From: Streptomyces sp. MST-110588
GTDB lineage: Bacteria; Actinomycetota; Actinomycetes; Streptomycetales; Streptomycetaceae
Direction of reading: 5' to 3'
DNA: 64,000 nt
Assembly: GCF_022695595.1 (NCBI RefSeq)
Contig: NZ_CP074380.1
Coordinates: forward strand, 6,516,001 to 6,580,000
Shown here: positions 34,544-44,397 of the stretch, piece after piece
How the letters are laid out: every line of letters starts with the position of its first letter
How positions within the stretch are numbered: position 1 is the stretch's first letter
The notes under the pieces: model-generated
The model's database searches: none
Told to the model about the DNA's origin: nothing
The model's input: only the letters and a program-made list of their open reading frames with translations
Position numbers and translations under genes: made by a program

Positions 34544-35896
34544 TCAGAGTTCGCCGCGGTTCATACGGATCAGGCGGCGCAGAACCGTTCCGTCACTGAC
34601 CCGCAGCCCGTCGTGCTCCCACTCGTTGGTCACCCACGTACGCAGATTGCCGACGCGCTCGGCGGTGCGCAGCGAGTGGGCGAGGTCCACGTACATGTCG
34701 TCCGCGTAGACGGCCGCGGCGACCGGGACCTCGTTGGCGGCGAGCCGTACGGTGTCGTACAGATCGGGCCACTCCTCACGGGCGGCGAGTTCCTGCGCGG
34801 TCTCCTTCAAGGGGCGCAGGGCCGGGTCGGTGTCGAACAGCCAGGGGTAGATCATCTCGCCGGTGAAGTACAGCGGTCCGCCGCCCGCCAGGGCCCGGTC
34901 CGCGTCGAATTCCGGGAACTTCGCACGCAGGCGCTGCGCCGCCCAGCCGGTGGCACCGCGGTCCACCGAGCGCTGGGCGTAGATCGCCTCGTGCAGCACG
35001 GCGTACAGCGGAGTGGACGCGTACGAGAGATGACCCTGTACGGCCTGGAGGAAGGAATCGGCGAGCTCCGGCCCGGACGGGCCGGTCACCCACGCCTCCT
35101 CAAGCAGGTGGTGCAGGGCCGGCGATCCGGCGCCGGTGCCCAGCATCAGTCCCAGCGCCTGGAACGCCTCGACCGTCAGTACCCCGCCGCCGGGCAGCCG
35201 GGCCGGGCGTTCGCGCAGGTGCGCGGCGATCCGCAGGGCGCTCTCGACGTCCTGCGGGAAGCGCGCGTAGTGCGCGGCGTTCTTGCGCGCCACGCGTGGG
35301 TACGCCGCCCGGTAGACGTCCTCCGCGCCGGTGTCCAGCCCCGGCAGGCCGCCGGTGACGAACACCTCGCGCAGCCCCTCCGGCGCCCGGGACAGATAGG
35401 TCAGGGCGCAGAAGCCGCCGAAACTCTGCCCCAGGACGCTCCACCGGCCGGCCGCGGCCTCTCCGGTGCCGGCGCTGCCGGTGCTGCCGGTGCCCTCGCC
35501 CAGCAGGTGCCGGCGGAAGAGTTCGGCGTCCCGCACGATGGCGTCGGCGCGGAAGTGCGCCAGGTACGCGGCCTGTTCGCGCGGCCCGCCGCGCAGCGCG
35601 AGCGTCTGCCGGTTGGCCGGTGTCGAGCGCCCCGTACCCCGCTGGTCCAGGAGCAGTACGCGGTAGTGGTCAAGGGCGGGTACGAGCCAGGAGTCCCGGC
35701 CCAGGGGGCGCGGCGAGGCGCAGCCGGGGCCGCCCTGGAGGTAGACCAGCCACGGCAGTTCCTCGCGCTCCCGCCCGGCGGCCACCACCTCCCGGCCGTA
35801 CACGGACAGCCGCTCGCCGTCCGGGACCGAGTGGTCCAGCGGCACGTCCAGGAAGTGATCGCGCAGTACGACGCCGGGCAGCCGGTCGACGCTCAT
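34544..35896 (-). CDS. alpha/beta hydrolase, S33 proline-iminopeptidase type
   Basis: 450 residues from ATG 35896, with GAGGAG five bases upstream. Oxyanion region YLQGGPGCASPRP, DQRGTGRSTP, the nucleophile elbow VLGQSFGGFCAL, and the C-terminal catalytic His in TNEWEHDGLR. A lid of about 150 residues lies between the second and third parts, as in Streptomyces prolyl aminopeptidases. No signal peptide, so intracellular; cleaves N-terminal proline or small peptides by family analogy. Confidence 0.92.
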   Translation of the reverse strand: MSVDRLPGVVLRDHFLDVPLDHSVPDGERLSVYGREVVAAGREREELPWLVYLQGGPGCASPRPLGRDSWLVPALDHYRVLLLDQRGTGRSTPANRQTLALRGGPREQAAYLAHFRADAIVRDAELFRRHLLGEGTGSTGSAGTGEAAAGRWSVLGQSFGGFCALTYLSRAPEGLREVFVTGGLPGLDTGAEDVYRAAYPRVARKNAAHYARFPQDVESALRIAAHLRERPARLPGGGVLTVEAFQALGLMLGTGAGSPALHHLLEEAWVTGPSGPELADSFLQAVQGHLSYASTPLYAVLHEAIYAQRSVDRGATGWAAQRLRAKFPEFDADRALAGGGPLYFTGEMIYPWLFDTDPALRPLKETAQELAAREEWPDLYDTVRLAANEVPVAAAVYADDMYVDLAHSLRTAERVGNLRTWVTNEWEHDGLRVSDGTVLRRLIRMNRGEL

Positions 35897-36112
35897 GGAA
35901 CTCCTCAGCTCTTGTCCGTATGCCGGCACTTGCCTGCATTCCGGTACTCGTCCGTACTCATCCGCACTCGGCGGTTCTCGTCCGTACTTGTTCGTGTCCT
36001 TCGCGTTCCCCTGGGGTGTCCGGGGCCCGGCGGCCCGGTCAGGGTAGCGCCGGGGCGGTTCCGCAATTCGGCCGGGCCGATGCCTATCGCGCGCAAGGAC
36101 GGAAGGCTAGGA

Positions 36113-37975
36113 ATGGCACCACACATTCATGAGGTGGTGCCGGTGGACGGGACACCCAGGTACCCGCCGCGTGACGAGGAGTCGCACCGGCGGCTGGTGT
36201 ACGGCGAGGAGTCCGCGCTCGGCGAGGCGTACGACGCCTTCGGCGCGCTGGTGCGGGCGGTCGCCCGGCGCGTCACCGGCAGCGCGCACAGCGCCGACGA
36301 GGTGGTGCAGGAGGTCTTCCTGCGGTTGTGGACCTGCCCGTACGCCTTCGCGCCCGGGCACGGCTCGCTGCGTGCCTGGCTGAGCATGCTCGCGCACCAC
36401 CGCGCCGTGCTCCGGATGCGGGACGCGGCCGGGGAGCCGGGCGAGCCCGGAGAATCCGAGGAAGCGGGGGAAGCGGGGGAGGAGGCCGGTGAGGCCGGGC
36501 GGCGGGCGCGCGACGCCGAAGCGGCGCTGATGCTGCACTCGGCACTGGCCGAACTCCCGCTGCCGCAGCGGGAGGCGATGCATCTGGCCTGCTTCGCCGG
36601 GCGGACCTGTCGTCAGGTCGCGGTGGAACTGGGCATCCCCGAGGAGATCGCCGCCTCCCGGCTGCGTACGGCGCTCGGTGGCCTCGCGGACCGTCTCACC
36701 GCACTGCCGGGCCATGTCCCCGCCGATCCCCGAACCTCTCAAAGCCCCCAGGAGTCACAAGAGACCCAAGAGCTCCAAGGGGCCCAAGAGCTCCCACAAG
36801 CATCACCCCCCGGCCCCGGCGACCCGGAAAGCAGCGCCGAAGACGACCACCAGGCCGTCAGCGAGCTGCTCGCGGCCTGGGTGCTGGGCGCGGGCATGCC
36901 GGGCGACGACGCCCGCGTACGCCGCCACCTGCGAAGCTGCGCGCCGTGCGCCGCGGAAGCCCGTCGGCTGGGCGAAGCCGTACGACTGCTCGACGAACCG
37001 GCGGAGAGCGGCGCGACGGAGGCAAAGGGTGCGAGGCAGGTAAAGGGTGTAAAGGGTGCAGGGAGCCGGAAAGGCGGCGGCAAGGGGGCCGTACGGACCG
37101 TACGCAAGGGCAACACCGGGGTCGCCCGCGGCCGGCTGATGGCCGCCGCCCGCACCGCCCGGCCCGGTCACGGCCCGCTGGCCGCGCACGCCGCCCCGTA
37201 CGCCGGGGCAGTGGCGAGCCTGGACGCGCTGCTGCACGAACTGGACACCGCTCCGGCCCTGTGGGGCACCCCCGTCGTCCACGACTGGGACGTACAGGGC
37301 ACCCTCGCCCATCTCGTCGCGGCCGACGAGGCGCTGGCCGAACGGCTGGGGCTGGCGCCGGTCACGATGACCGGCGGGAGCCAGGGCCCGGCCCGGGTGG
37401 CGATGCCGGGCGGCCCCTGGGAGCTGCGCTGGTCGGCGCGTACGGAAGAGGTGGTGGCGTACGAGCACACCCGGCCGACGGCCGAGACCCGCGAGGCATG
37501 GCGGACCCAGGCCCACGGCCTGCTGGCGCTGCCGGAGGCCGGTGACGAACAACTGGCCGCCTCTCCCACGGTGCTGATGGGACTACGGCTGCCGGTCGCC
37601 GACCACTATGTGCTGCGGGCGCTGGAGACCTGGGTGCACACCCGCGACATCGGACGGGCGCTGGGCCGGCCCGTACCGCCGCCGCTGCCGACGCATCTCC
37701 AGCGGTTCGTGGGACTGTCCATCCGCATCCTGGACCGCGCGCTGGGGCCGACCGCGCGGCCGGTGCTGCTCTCGGTGGAGGGCGAGGCGGGCGGCGACTG
37801 GGTGCTGGGCTCGGACGCAGAGCCGATCGCCGCCGAACTGGTCCTGGAGGCGGTGGACTTCTGCCTGCTGGTCGGCGGCCGGCGGATTCCGGCGGAGATC
37901 GCACGCGGCCACGCGGGCGACCCGGTCGCCTCCCAGCGGGTACTGGAGACGGCCGCATCGCTCGCATGGCTCTGA
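36113..37975 (+). CDS. ECF sigma factor - zinc-finger anti-sigma - maleylpyruvate-isomerase-like fusion
   Basis: 620 residues in one frame from ATG 36113 (AAGG upstream). Parts: sigma region 2 about 20-95 (FGALVRAVARRVTGSAHSADEVVQEVFLRLW), Glu/Gly linker, sigma region 4 about 130-190 (LPLPQREAMHLACFAGRTCRQVAVELGIPEE); a zinc-anti-sigma-like motif H-x3-C-x2-C in VRRHLRSCAPCAAE (about 270); a basic Lys/Gly linker; and a C-terminal MDMPI/DinB-like domain (VHDWDVQGTLAHLVAADEALAERLGL, LETWVHTRDIGRALG). The sigma factor and its likely inhibitor are thus joined to a thiol-dependent-enzyme fold, suggesting a one-protein redox or thiol sensor. No transmembrane helix. Confidence 0.88.
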   Translation: MAPHIHEVVPVDGTPRYPPRDEESHRRLVYGEESALGEAYDAFGALVRAVARRVTGSAHSADEVVQEVFLRLWTCPYAFAPGHGSLRAWLSMLAHHRAVLRMRDAAGEPGEPGESEEAGEAGEEAGEAGRRARDAEAALMLHSALAELPLPQREAMHLACFAGRTCRQVAVELGIPEEIAASRLRTALGGLADRLTALPGHVPADPRTSQSPQESQETQELQGAQELPQASPPGPGDPESSAEDDHQAVSELLAAWVLGAGMPGDDARVRRHLRSCAPCAAEARRLGEAVRLLDEPAESGATEAKGARQVKGVKGAGSRKGGGKGAVRTVRKGNTGVARGRLMAAARTARPGHGPLAAHAAPYAGAVASLDALLHELDTAPALWGTPVVHDWDVQGTLAHLVAADEALAERLGLAPVTMTGGSQGPARVAMPGGPWELRWSARTEEVVAYEHTRPTAETREAWRTQAHGLLALPEAGDEQLAASPTVLMGLRLPVADHYVLRALETWVHTRDIGRALGRPVPPPLPTHLQRFVGLSIRILDRALGPTARPVLLSVEGEAGGDWVLGSDAEPIAAELVLEAVDFCLLVGGRRIPAEIARGHAGDPVASQRVLETAASLAWL

Positions 37976-38153
37976 CCCCGGTACCGACCCCGGCACTGTC
38001 GGGAATCCTGAAATCCCGCTGTCCGAGCGCCTGCTCCCCGTGCCCGAACCGATTGAATCATTATGATCGATTGATGGTCGGGCGTTCGGACCGGCTGTCC
38101 TCCCGGCGAGTGCCGCATTAGTCTGCCCGTATTCATGTGCCGCGGGGGCCGCC

Positions 38154-39218
38154 ATGTTCTTGAAGACCTACGGGTGGGCAATGGCATGCTTCGCCCTGGT
38201 AGGTGCCGCGGTGGCGCTCCTGGGCGGCTGGGCTCACCTTGTGCCGCTGGTTCCGATCATGCTGCTCGGCTTCGCCCTGGGAGTGAACGAGGCCATTGCC
38301 TCGGTCGGCCCCCTCAAGCGGATCCCGGGGTTCTGGCAGCGCTTTTTTCTGCTGCCGGGAGTCATCCTCGCCGCGGTGATCGGCCGCCTGGGCGTCCCCT
38401 TTTTCGTCGTCACGCTCAGCTCCGGCGAACCTCCCGGCCAGGTGCTGAGTCTGGCTCTGCACGAACCGCATCGGTACGAGGAGATGCTCGCCGCGGCGGA
38501 ACCCGCCGTCTACGCCTTCAGCGGCACCTTCTTGCTGCTGGCCTTCTTCGAATTCATCTTCATCGACCGGGAGGTGAAGTGGCTCGCCTGGCTGGAGAGG
38601 CCCTTGGGGCGAGCCGGAGGCATGCCGAACCTTGGGCTCATGCTCGCCATGACCGTCCTGCTGTGCACCGCCTGGTTCATCGGCGAGCGCCCGGCAGCCA
38701 TCCTCACCGCCGGCCTGCTGGCCCTCCTGTCCTACGTGGTGATCCACAGCATCGCCGCGTTCCTGCGTGAGCGTGCACGCCCTGGCAGCCCAAGTAACGG
38801 GGAAAGCCGTGCCGTCGACGCCGGTACGGCCGGTGTGGCGATCACGCTCTCCAGCATCGAGGTGGCGGACATCGCCGTGGGGGCGGAGGCGAGTGCGGCA
38901 GCATTCATCTTCGACAAGAACATCTTCGTGATAGCCGCCGGGCTGGGGATGGCCGCCTTCGTCGCACGCTCCTCCGTCCTGCTGTGGACGCGCCGGCAGA
39001 CCTTGCGCACCTGGGCCTACGCACGCCATGGCGCGGCGTACGGCACGGGAGCGATCGCCGCACTGCTCCTGCTCAAGACGGGCTATGCCGTGCCCACTTA
39101 CGTCAACGTACTGGTGGTCGCCGTCATGCTCGGCGCCGCGCTGCTCTCCTCCCACCGCTTGGAGAAAACAACAGTGGAGCAGGCCGCATCAGAGGCCGAG
39201 GGCCAGCGCACACGATGA
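38154..39218 (+). CDS. DUF475 integral membrane protein (TerC-like superfamily)
   Basis: 354 residues, about nine membrane helices. Family signatures FGTFLLLAFFEFIF-type helix followed by IDREVKWLAWLERPLG, and TLSSIEVADIAVGAEASAAAFIFDKN, where acidic residues sit within membrane segments as in TerC metal exporters. Function unproven; related proteins occur with tellurium-resistance genes and TerD proteins, and may move metal ions. Upstream 178 bases are AT-rich near 38055 (ATTATGATCGATTGATGG) and likely carry the promoter. Confidence 0.87.
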   Translation: MFLKTYGWAMACFALVGAAVALLGGWAHLVPLVPIMLLGFALGVNEAIASVGPLKRIPGFWQRFFLLPGVILAAVIGRLGVPFFVVTLSSGEPPGQVLSLALHEPHRYEEMLAAAEPAVYAFSGTFLLLAFFEFIFIDREVKWLAWLERPLGRAGGMPNLGLMLAMTVLLCTAWFIGERPAAILTAGLLALLSYVVIHSIAAFLRERARPGSPSNGESRAVDAGTAGVAITLSSIEVADIAVGAEASAAAFIFDKNIFVIAAGLGMAAFVARSSVLLWTRRQTLRTWAYARHGAAYGTGAIAALLLLKTGYAVPTYVNVLVVAVMLGAALLSSHRLEKTTVEQAASEAEGQRTR

Positions 39219-39232
39219 GCCGGCCGACCGCC

Positions 39233-39284
39233 GGCCGTACCGCGGCGGCGTTCGTACGGAACGGAACGCCGCCGCGGTACGGCC
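39233..39284. terminator. bidirectional terminator between DUF475 gene and ectD
   Basis: Perfect 21-base arms at 39233-39253 and 39264-39284 with a 10-base loop, between two converging genes (stops at 39218 and 39293). One of the longest perfect hairpins in the window. Confidence 0.93.
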
Positions 39285-39292
39285 GCACGGAG

Positions 39293-40192
39293 TCACCGCA
39301 CCGGCGTGAAGTCCCGTGCGCCGATGTACTCCGGGCGCCGCACCGGTGCCGCGAACGGTTCCACCGCCGTGTTCTCCACGCTGTTGAACACGATGAAGAC
39401 GTTGCTGCGCGGGTAGGGGGTGATGTTGTCCCCGGAGCCGTGCATGGCGTTGCAGTCGAACCACGTCGCCGAGCCGGGCTTCCCGGTGAACAGCCGGATG
39501 CCGTGCCGGTCCGCCATTTCTGTCAGCGCCCGGTCCGAGGGGGTGCCGGCGTCCTGCATCTGGAGGGACTTCTTGTAGTTGTCCCGCGGCGTCTCGCCCG
39601 CGCAGCCCAGGAAGTGCCGGTGCGAACCAGGCATGATCATCAGGCTGCCGTTGGTGTCGTGGTTCTCGGTGAGGGCGATCGAGATCGAGACGGTACGCAT
39701 CCGGGGCAGACCGTCCTCGGCGTGCCAGGTCTCGAAGTCGGAGTGCCAGTAGAAGCCCGAGGCACCGAAGCCCGGCTTGACGTTGATCCGGGACTGGTGG
39801 ACGTAGACGTCCGAGCCGAGGATCTGACGGGCACGCCCCACCACGCGCGGGTCGGCGACCAGGCCCGCGAACACCTCACTGATCTTGTGCACCTCGAAGA
39901 CGGACCGGATGTCCTGGGACTTCGGCTCGACGATCGAGCGGTCGTCCGCCCGCATCCGCGAGTCGTTGACCAGGCGGTCCAGTTCGGCGCGGTACACCGC
40001 GACCTCGTCCGCGGTGATCAGTTCGTCGATGGCGAAGAAGCCGTCGCGGGCGAAGTCCTCCAGCTCGGAGGGCCGGAACGGCCCGGCCGTCCCGGGCTGC
40101 GACCACACCACCGGGTCCTGACGCGGGGTGATCACCTCGGTGGCCCCACGGGTCGGGTACAGGTCGGCGGTGCGCTCGGGTGCGGTGGTCAT
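39293..40192 (-). CDS. ectD: ectoine hydroxylase
   Basis: Fe(II)/2-oxoglutarate dioxygenase that hydroxylates ectoine to 5-hydroxyectoine, a compatible solute. 299 residues. Iron-binding HxD in GFYWHSDFETWHAEDG, distal His and 2-oxoglutarate Arg in the ATWFDCNAMHGSGDNITPYPRSNVF region. Last gene of ectABCD; start ATG 40192, 89 bases after ectC. Confidence 0.97.
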   Translation of the reverse strand: MTTAPERTADLYPTRGATEVITPRQDPVVWSQPGTAGPFRPSELEDFARDGFFAIDELITADEVAVYRAELDRLVNDSRMRADDRSIVEPKSQDIRSVFEVHKISEVFAGLVADPRVVGRARQILGSDVYVHQSRINVKPGFGASGFYWHSDFETWHAEDGLPRMRTVSISIALTENHDTNGSLMIMPGSHRHFLGCAGETPRDNYKKSLQMQDAGTPSDRALTEMADRHGIRLFTGKPGSATWFDCNAMHGSGDNITPYPRSNVFIVFNSVENTAVEPFAAPVRRPEYIGARDFTPVR

Positions 40193-40281
40193 GGTGTTGC
40201 CTTCCTCTCCTCTCGGACGTGCTTGCGCAGCGTGCGGCGGCGCGTGTGCGCTCTCGTACGGCTCCTGCGGGCTCGTACGGA

Positions 40282-40686
40282 TCAGGCCGCGTCGGGTTCG
40301 GTGAGCAGCGGGTACACGCCGTTCTCGTCGTGGTCCTCGCGGCCGGTGACCGGCGGGTTGAAGACGCACACACAGCGGAAGTCGGTCTTCGGCCGCATGG
40401 TGTGCCTCTCGTGGCCGTCCAGGAGGTACATCGTGCCGGGCGTGATCCAGTGCTTCTCGCCGGTCTCGTCGTTGGTGAGTTCGGCCTCGCCCTCCACGCA
40501 CAGCACGGCCTCGATGTGGTTGGCGTACCACATGGACGTCTCGGTACCCGCGTACAGAGTCGTCTCGTGGAGGGAGAAGCCGACGCGCTCCTTGGCGAGC
40601 ACGATGCGCTTGCTCTCCCAGGTGCCGGACTTGGCCTTGACGTGGCGGTCGGTGCCTTCGATGTCCTTGAAGGAGCGGACGATCAC
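40282..40686 (-). CDS. ectC: L-ectoine synthase
   Basis: Cupin-fold enzyme that cyclises N-gamma-acetyl-diaminobutyrate to ectoine. 134 residues, full length. [30 protein letters not shown] at the start, metal-binding cupin motifs in [19 protein letters not shown] and [17 protein letters not shown] start at 40686. Confidence 0.97.
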   Translation of the reverse strand: MIVRSFKDIEGTDRHVKAKSGTWESKRIVLAKERVGFSLHETTLYAGTETSMWYANHIEAVLCVEGEAELTNDETGEKHWITPGTMYLLDGHERHTMRPKTDFRCVCVFNPPVTGREDHDENGVYPLLTEPDAA

Positions 40687-40777
40687 GGTGATTCGGTGCC
40701 TTTCTGTGTCTTCTTCTACGAGTTCTACGAGTTCTAAAAGGTTCTTCTGCCGGCGTACGGACCCGGTGCGGGTGCGC

Positions 40778-42046
40778 TCAGGCGCAGTCCCGTACCGCGC
40801 GGGCGAGGGTGCGAAGGCCCTCGTCCAGCTCGTCGGGAGTGGTGGTCAGGGCCGGCAGCAGCTTGACGACCTCGCCCTGCGGTCCGGAGGTCTCGATCAG
40901 CAGGCCGAGTTCGAAGGCCCGCCGGGCGACCTTGCCGGCCAGTTCCTTGTCGGGGAACTCCAGGCCCCAGACCAGGCCACGGCCGCGGTACTCGCCGCCC
41001 AGTTCCGGGTGGGCGGCGACGATCGCGCGCAGGTGCGACTCGACGATCTCGCCGCGGCCCAGCGTCTGCTTCTCCATCTCACCGTCGGCCCAGTAGGTGT
41101 CCAGGGCCGCGGCGGCGGTGACGAAGGCGGGGTTGTTGCCGCGGAAGGTGCCGTTGTGCTCGCCCGGCTCCCACACGTCCAGTTCCGGCTTGAAGAGGGT
41201 GAGCGCGAGCGGGAGCCCGTAGCCGCTGATGGACTTGGAGACGGTGACGATGTCCGGCACGATGCCCGCCTCCTCGAAGGAGAAGAAGGCACCGGTGCGT
41301 CCGCAGCCCATCTGGATGTCGTCCACGATCAGCAGCATGTCGCGGCGCTCGCACAGGTCGGCCAGGGCCCGCAGCCACTCGGGGCGGGCGACGTTGATGC
41401 CGCCCTCGCCCTGGACCGTCTCGACGATGACGGCGGCGGGCCGGTTCAGGCCGGAGCCCTGGTCCTCCAGCAGCCGCTCGAACCACAGGAAGTCCGGGTA
41501 GGTGCCGTCGAGGTAGTTGTCGAAGGGCATCGGGGTGCCGTGGACCAGCGGGATGCCGGCGCCGGCCCGCTTGAAGGCGTTGCCGGTCACGGCCAGCGAG
41601 CCCAGCGACATGCCGTGGAAGGCGTTGGTGAAGGACACGATGGACTCGCGGCCCTTGACCTTGCGGGCGAGTTTGAGCGCCGCCTCGACGGCGTTGGTGC
41701 CCGTCGGGCCGGGGAACATGACCTTGTACGGGAGGTCGCGCGGGCGCAGCACGATGTTCTGGAAGGACTCCAGGAAGGCGCGCTTGGCCGTGGTGGACAT
41801 GTCCAGGCCGTGGGTGACGCCGTCGCGTTCTATGTAGTCGATGAGCGCCCGTTTGAGTACGGGGTTGTTGTGGCCGTAGTTCAGTGAGCCGGCCCCGGCG
41901 AAGAAGTCCAGGTAGGTGTGGCCGTCCTCGTCGTACATCCGGCTGCCCTGCGCGCGGTCGAAGACGGTGGGCCAGCCGCGGCAGTAGCTGCGCACCTCCG
42001 ACTCCACGGTTTCGAAGACGCTCAGGTCGGGCTGGGTGATGGTCAC
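40778..42046 (-). CDS. ectB: diaminobutyrate-2-oxoglutarate aminotransferase
   Basis: Class III PLP aminotransferase making L-2,4-diaminobutyrate from aspartate semialdehyde, the first step to ectoine. 422 residues. Seen: [58 protein letters not shown] and the PLP lysine in [16 protein letters not shown]. Start GTG 42046 is fixed by AGGAG seven bases upstream. Confidence 0.97.
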   Translation of the reverse strand: MTITQPDLSVFETVESEVRSYCRGWPTVFDRAQGSRMYDEDGHTYLDFFAGAGSLNYGHNNPVLKRALIDYIERDGVTHGLDMSTTAKRAFLESFQNIVLRPRDLPYKVMFPGPTGTNAVEAALKLARKVKGRESIVSFTNAFHGMSLGSLAVTGNAFKRAGAGIPLVHGTPMPFDNYLDGTYPDFLWFERLLEDQGSGLNRPAAVIVETVQGEGGINVARPEWLRALADLCERRDMLLIVDDIQMGCGRTGAFFSFEEAGIVPDIVTVSKSISGYGLPLALTLFKPELDVWEPGEHNGTFRGNNPAFVTAAAALDTYWADGEMEKQTLGRGEIVESHLRAIVAAHPELGGEYRGRGLVWGLEFPDKELAGKVARRAFELGLLIETSGPQGEVVKLLPALTTTPDELDEGLRTLARAVRDCA

Positions 42047-42203
42047 AGCATGCTCCTGGGAGATGGGTGGCGTGAGGAAGAAGAAGTCTTTGGGGGAGGT
42101 GGGGCGTCGGGCGGCCGGGCCGCGAGCGGGAGCGGGGGTGGGGACGCGAGCGGGAGTGGAAGCACGGGCGGGAGCGGGGGCGCGGCGCGGCGCCCGCCGG
42201 GGG

Positions 42204-42788
42204 TCAGGGCCGGTGCGCCGCGAGGGTGTCCAGGGGGCCGATGAGGTGCAGTACCTCCGGCTCGTGGCCCTGCTCGGGGAAGAGGCCGGCATCGAAGAGG
42301 ACCTCGCGCCGGTGGCCGCCCGCATGGCGCTCGGCGAAGGAGGTGAACACCCTCTCGGAGGCTGTGTTGCCGGGGGTGACCGTGGTTTCCAGGTACCGGA
42401 TGCCGTACTCCCGCGCGGCCCGCTCGGCCAGTCCGTCCACCAGCGCGGCGGCCAGCCCCCGGCCGCGGTGGGCGTGGTCGACGGCGAGCTGCCAGACCAC
42501 GAGGGTTCCGGGGCGCTCGGGGCGCAGATAGCCGGTGACGAAGCCGGCCGGCTCGCCCCGCGCGTCGCGGGCGACGGCGGAGGTGGCGGCGAAGTCACGG
42601 CACCACAGGAGGTAGCTGTAGGACGAGTTCAGGTCCAGCGTCTTGGAGTCGCGGGCGATACGCCAGATCGCGGCTCCGTCCTCCACCCGTGGGGTGTCGA
42701 GCTTGAATCCCTCCGGCATTTCCCTGATGGCGCTGATGTCGCTGAAGTCACTACGAGATCGTGCACGGTCTGCTGGTGCGGCGGTCAT
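42204..42788 (-). CDS. ectA: L-2,4-diaminobutyrate acetyltransferase
   Basis: GNAT enzyme acetylating diaminobutyrate, second step of ectoine synthesis. 194 residues. Seen: LDLNSSYSYLLWCRDFAATSAVA, VVWQLAVDHAHRGRGLAAALV (acetyl-CoA loop) and TPGNTASERVFTSFAERH. First gene of the operon; the ATG at 42788 has no visible ribosome site. An AT-rich stretch read on the minus strand (TAAATTGAATTCGC) ends at the ATG and contains a TAAATT -10-like element, so a leaderless message is plausible. Confidence 0.96.
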   Translation of the reverse strand: MTAAPADRARSRSDFSDISAIREMPEGFKLDTPRVEDGAAIWRIARDSKTLDLNSSYSYLLWCRDFAATSAVARDARGEPAGFVTGYLRPERPGTLVVWQLAVDHAHRGRGLAAALVDGLAERAAREYGIRYLETTVTPGNTASERVFTSFAERHAGGHRREVLFDAGLFPEQGHEPEVLHLIGPLDTLAAHRP

Positions 42789-43305
42789 GCGAATTCAATT
42801 TACCCAGGGAAAAACAAAAATGCATCGAGGATCGGGGTTACGCGGCCCGGGGTGGATGTGTTATCGCACGGGGGCGCTCGGGCGCGCGAGAGTCCTGAAA
42901 AATGTCACTGCTTGTCCGAAAAATACCGGGCAAAACGGGCGACATGTGGGGTCGATCACAGCCCTGTGACGCCGTTACAGGGCGCCCGGAACGCGCCGAT
43001 TGCGGCTAGCGAAATTTTAGCGTTTGGGCTGCGCGAAACCGGGCAGGAGAGCACAGGAAGCTGTGCTTCCAAAGAATAGGGAATTCGCCGGTAAAAGATG
43101 CCGAGAGGTGCTGAGAGGTGTCGAGAGGCGCCTTGAAGTACCTCCAGGTGTACCGCGGGGAAAGGAGAATGGTCCGTGCCGTTACGGCCCGCGTTCCGGC
43201 CGGCTTTCCGGCCCGCGTCACGAGGTACGCCACCGCGTCGCGTGGCCCGGAGCGGTCGCGGATACCCGCGGACCCCCGTCCTGCCGCTGCGCATACAGTG
43301 CGTCC
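42789..43305. other. ectA / amidohydrolase divergent intergenic region
   Basis: 517 bases without a convincing gene. The first ~50 bases next to ectA are strikingly AT-rich for this genome (CAGGGAAAAACAAAAATGC) and should be the ect promoter, expected to respond to salt or heat. Another low-GC patch lies at about 42895-43100. The amidohydrolase promoter should lie near 43240-43300. Confidence 0.6.
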
Positions 43306-44397
43306 ATGAGTGAGAGTGTGGTGCTGCACATCAAGGGGAGGGTCCTGGCCGGGCCGCAGGACGTGCGCGACGAACTCTGGGTCGTCGACGGGCGGGTGAC
43401 CTATGAACGGCCGGGCGGGGCACGGGAGATCACGACCGTACGGGGCTGGGCGCTGCCGGGCCTGGTGGACGCCCACTGCCATGTCGGCCTGGACGCGCAC
43501 GGCCCGGTGGACGAGGCCACCAGCGAGAAGCAGGCGCTGACGGACCGGGACGCCGGAACGCTGCTGATCCGCGACGCCGGCTCACCCTCCGACACCCGCT
43601 GGATCGACGACCGCGAGGACCTGCCGCGGATCATCCGCGCCGGCCGGCACATCGCCCGTACCCGCCGCTACATCCGCAACTACGCCCACGAGATCGAGCC
43701 GGAGGATTTGGTCGCGTACGTGGCGCGGGAGGCCCGCCGCGGCGACGGCTGGGTCAAGCTCGTCGGTGACTGGATCGACCGCGAGAGCGGCGATCTGGCG
43801 GCCTGCTGGCCGCGCGGCGAGGTCGAGGCGGCCATCGCCGAGGCACACCGGCTCGGCGCCCGGGTGACGGCCCACTGCTTCGCCGAGGAGTCGCTGGCCC
43901 CGCTCGTCGAGGCGGGCATCGACTGTATCGAGCACGCCACCGGCCTGACCGAGGAGACCATCCCGCTCTTCGCCGAGCGCGGCGTCGCGATCGTACCCAC
44001 GCTCATCAACATCGCGACCTTCCCGACGCTCGCGGCGGCCGGCGAGGGCAAGTTCCCGCGCTGGGCGGACCACATGCGCCGGCTGCACGAACGCCGCTAC
44101 GACACCGTACGGGCCGCGTACGACGCCGGAGTGCCCGTCTTCGCCGGCACGGACGCGGGCGGCTCGCTCGCCCACGGCCTGGTCGCCCAGGAGGTGGCCG
44201 AGCTGATGAAGGCGGGCATTCCCGCGGTGGACGCCCTCTCGGCGACGACCTGGAGCGCCCGTACGTGGCTGGGCCGCCCCGGCCTCACCGAGGGCGCCCC
44301 CGCGGACCTCGTCGTCTACGACAGCGACCCGCGCGAGGACGTCCGCGTCCTGGCGGCACCACGCCGGGTGGTGCTGCGGGGACGGGTGGTCGGCTAG
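43306..44397 (+). CDS. amidohydrolase-family metal-dependent hydrolase
   Basis: 363 residues from ATG 43306. Metal site of the amidohydrolase superfamily complete: HxH in LVDAHCHVGL, carbamylated-Lys candidate in GWVKLVGDWI, His in RVTAHCF and DCIEHATGL, Asp in VFAGTDAGGSLAHG. Most like imidazolonepropionase/prolidase-type subfamilies; substrate unknown. Monocistronic, divergent from the ect operon; no hint that it joins ectoine metabolism beyond position. Confidence 0.92.
   Translation: MSESVVLHIKGRVLAGPQDVRDELWVVDGRVTYERPGGAREITTVRGWALPGLVDAHCHVGLDAHGPVDEATSEKQALTDRDAGTLLIRDAGSPSDTRWIDDREDLPRIIRAGRHIARTRRYIRNYAHEIEPEDLVAYVAREARRGDGWVKLVGDWIDRESGDLAACWPRGEVEAAIAEAHRLGARVTAHCFAEESLAPLVEAGIDCIEHATGLTEETIPLFAERGVAIVPTLINIATFPTLAAAGEGKFPRWADHMRRLHERRYDTVRAAYDAGVPVFAGTDAGGSLAHGLVAQEVAELMKAGIPAVDALSATTWSARTWLGRPGLTEGAPADLVVYDSDPREDVRVLAAPRRVVLRGRVVG

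Noticed and set aside
34421..36112. In-frame upstream extension of the sigma fusion gene
   Set aside because: Antisense to the S33 hydrolase; codon use and domain limits fit ATG 36113.
42120..42200. Gly/Ala-coding repeats between ectB and ectA as an extra gene
   Set aside because: Short GAGCGGGAG-type repeats with no start or ribosome site; simply the ectA-ectB spacer.
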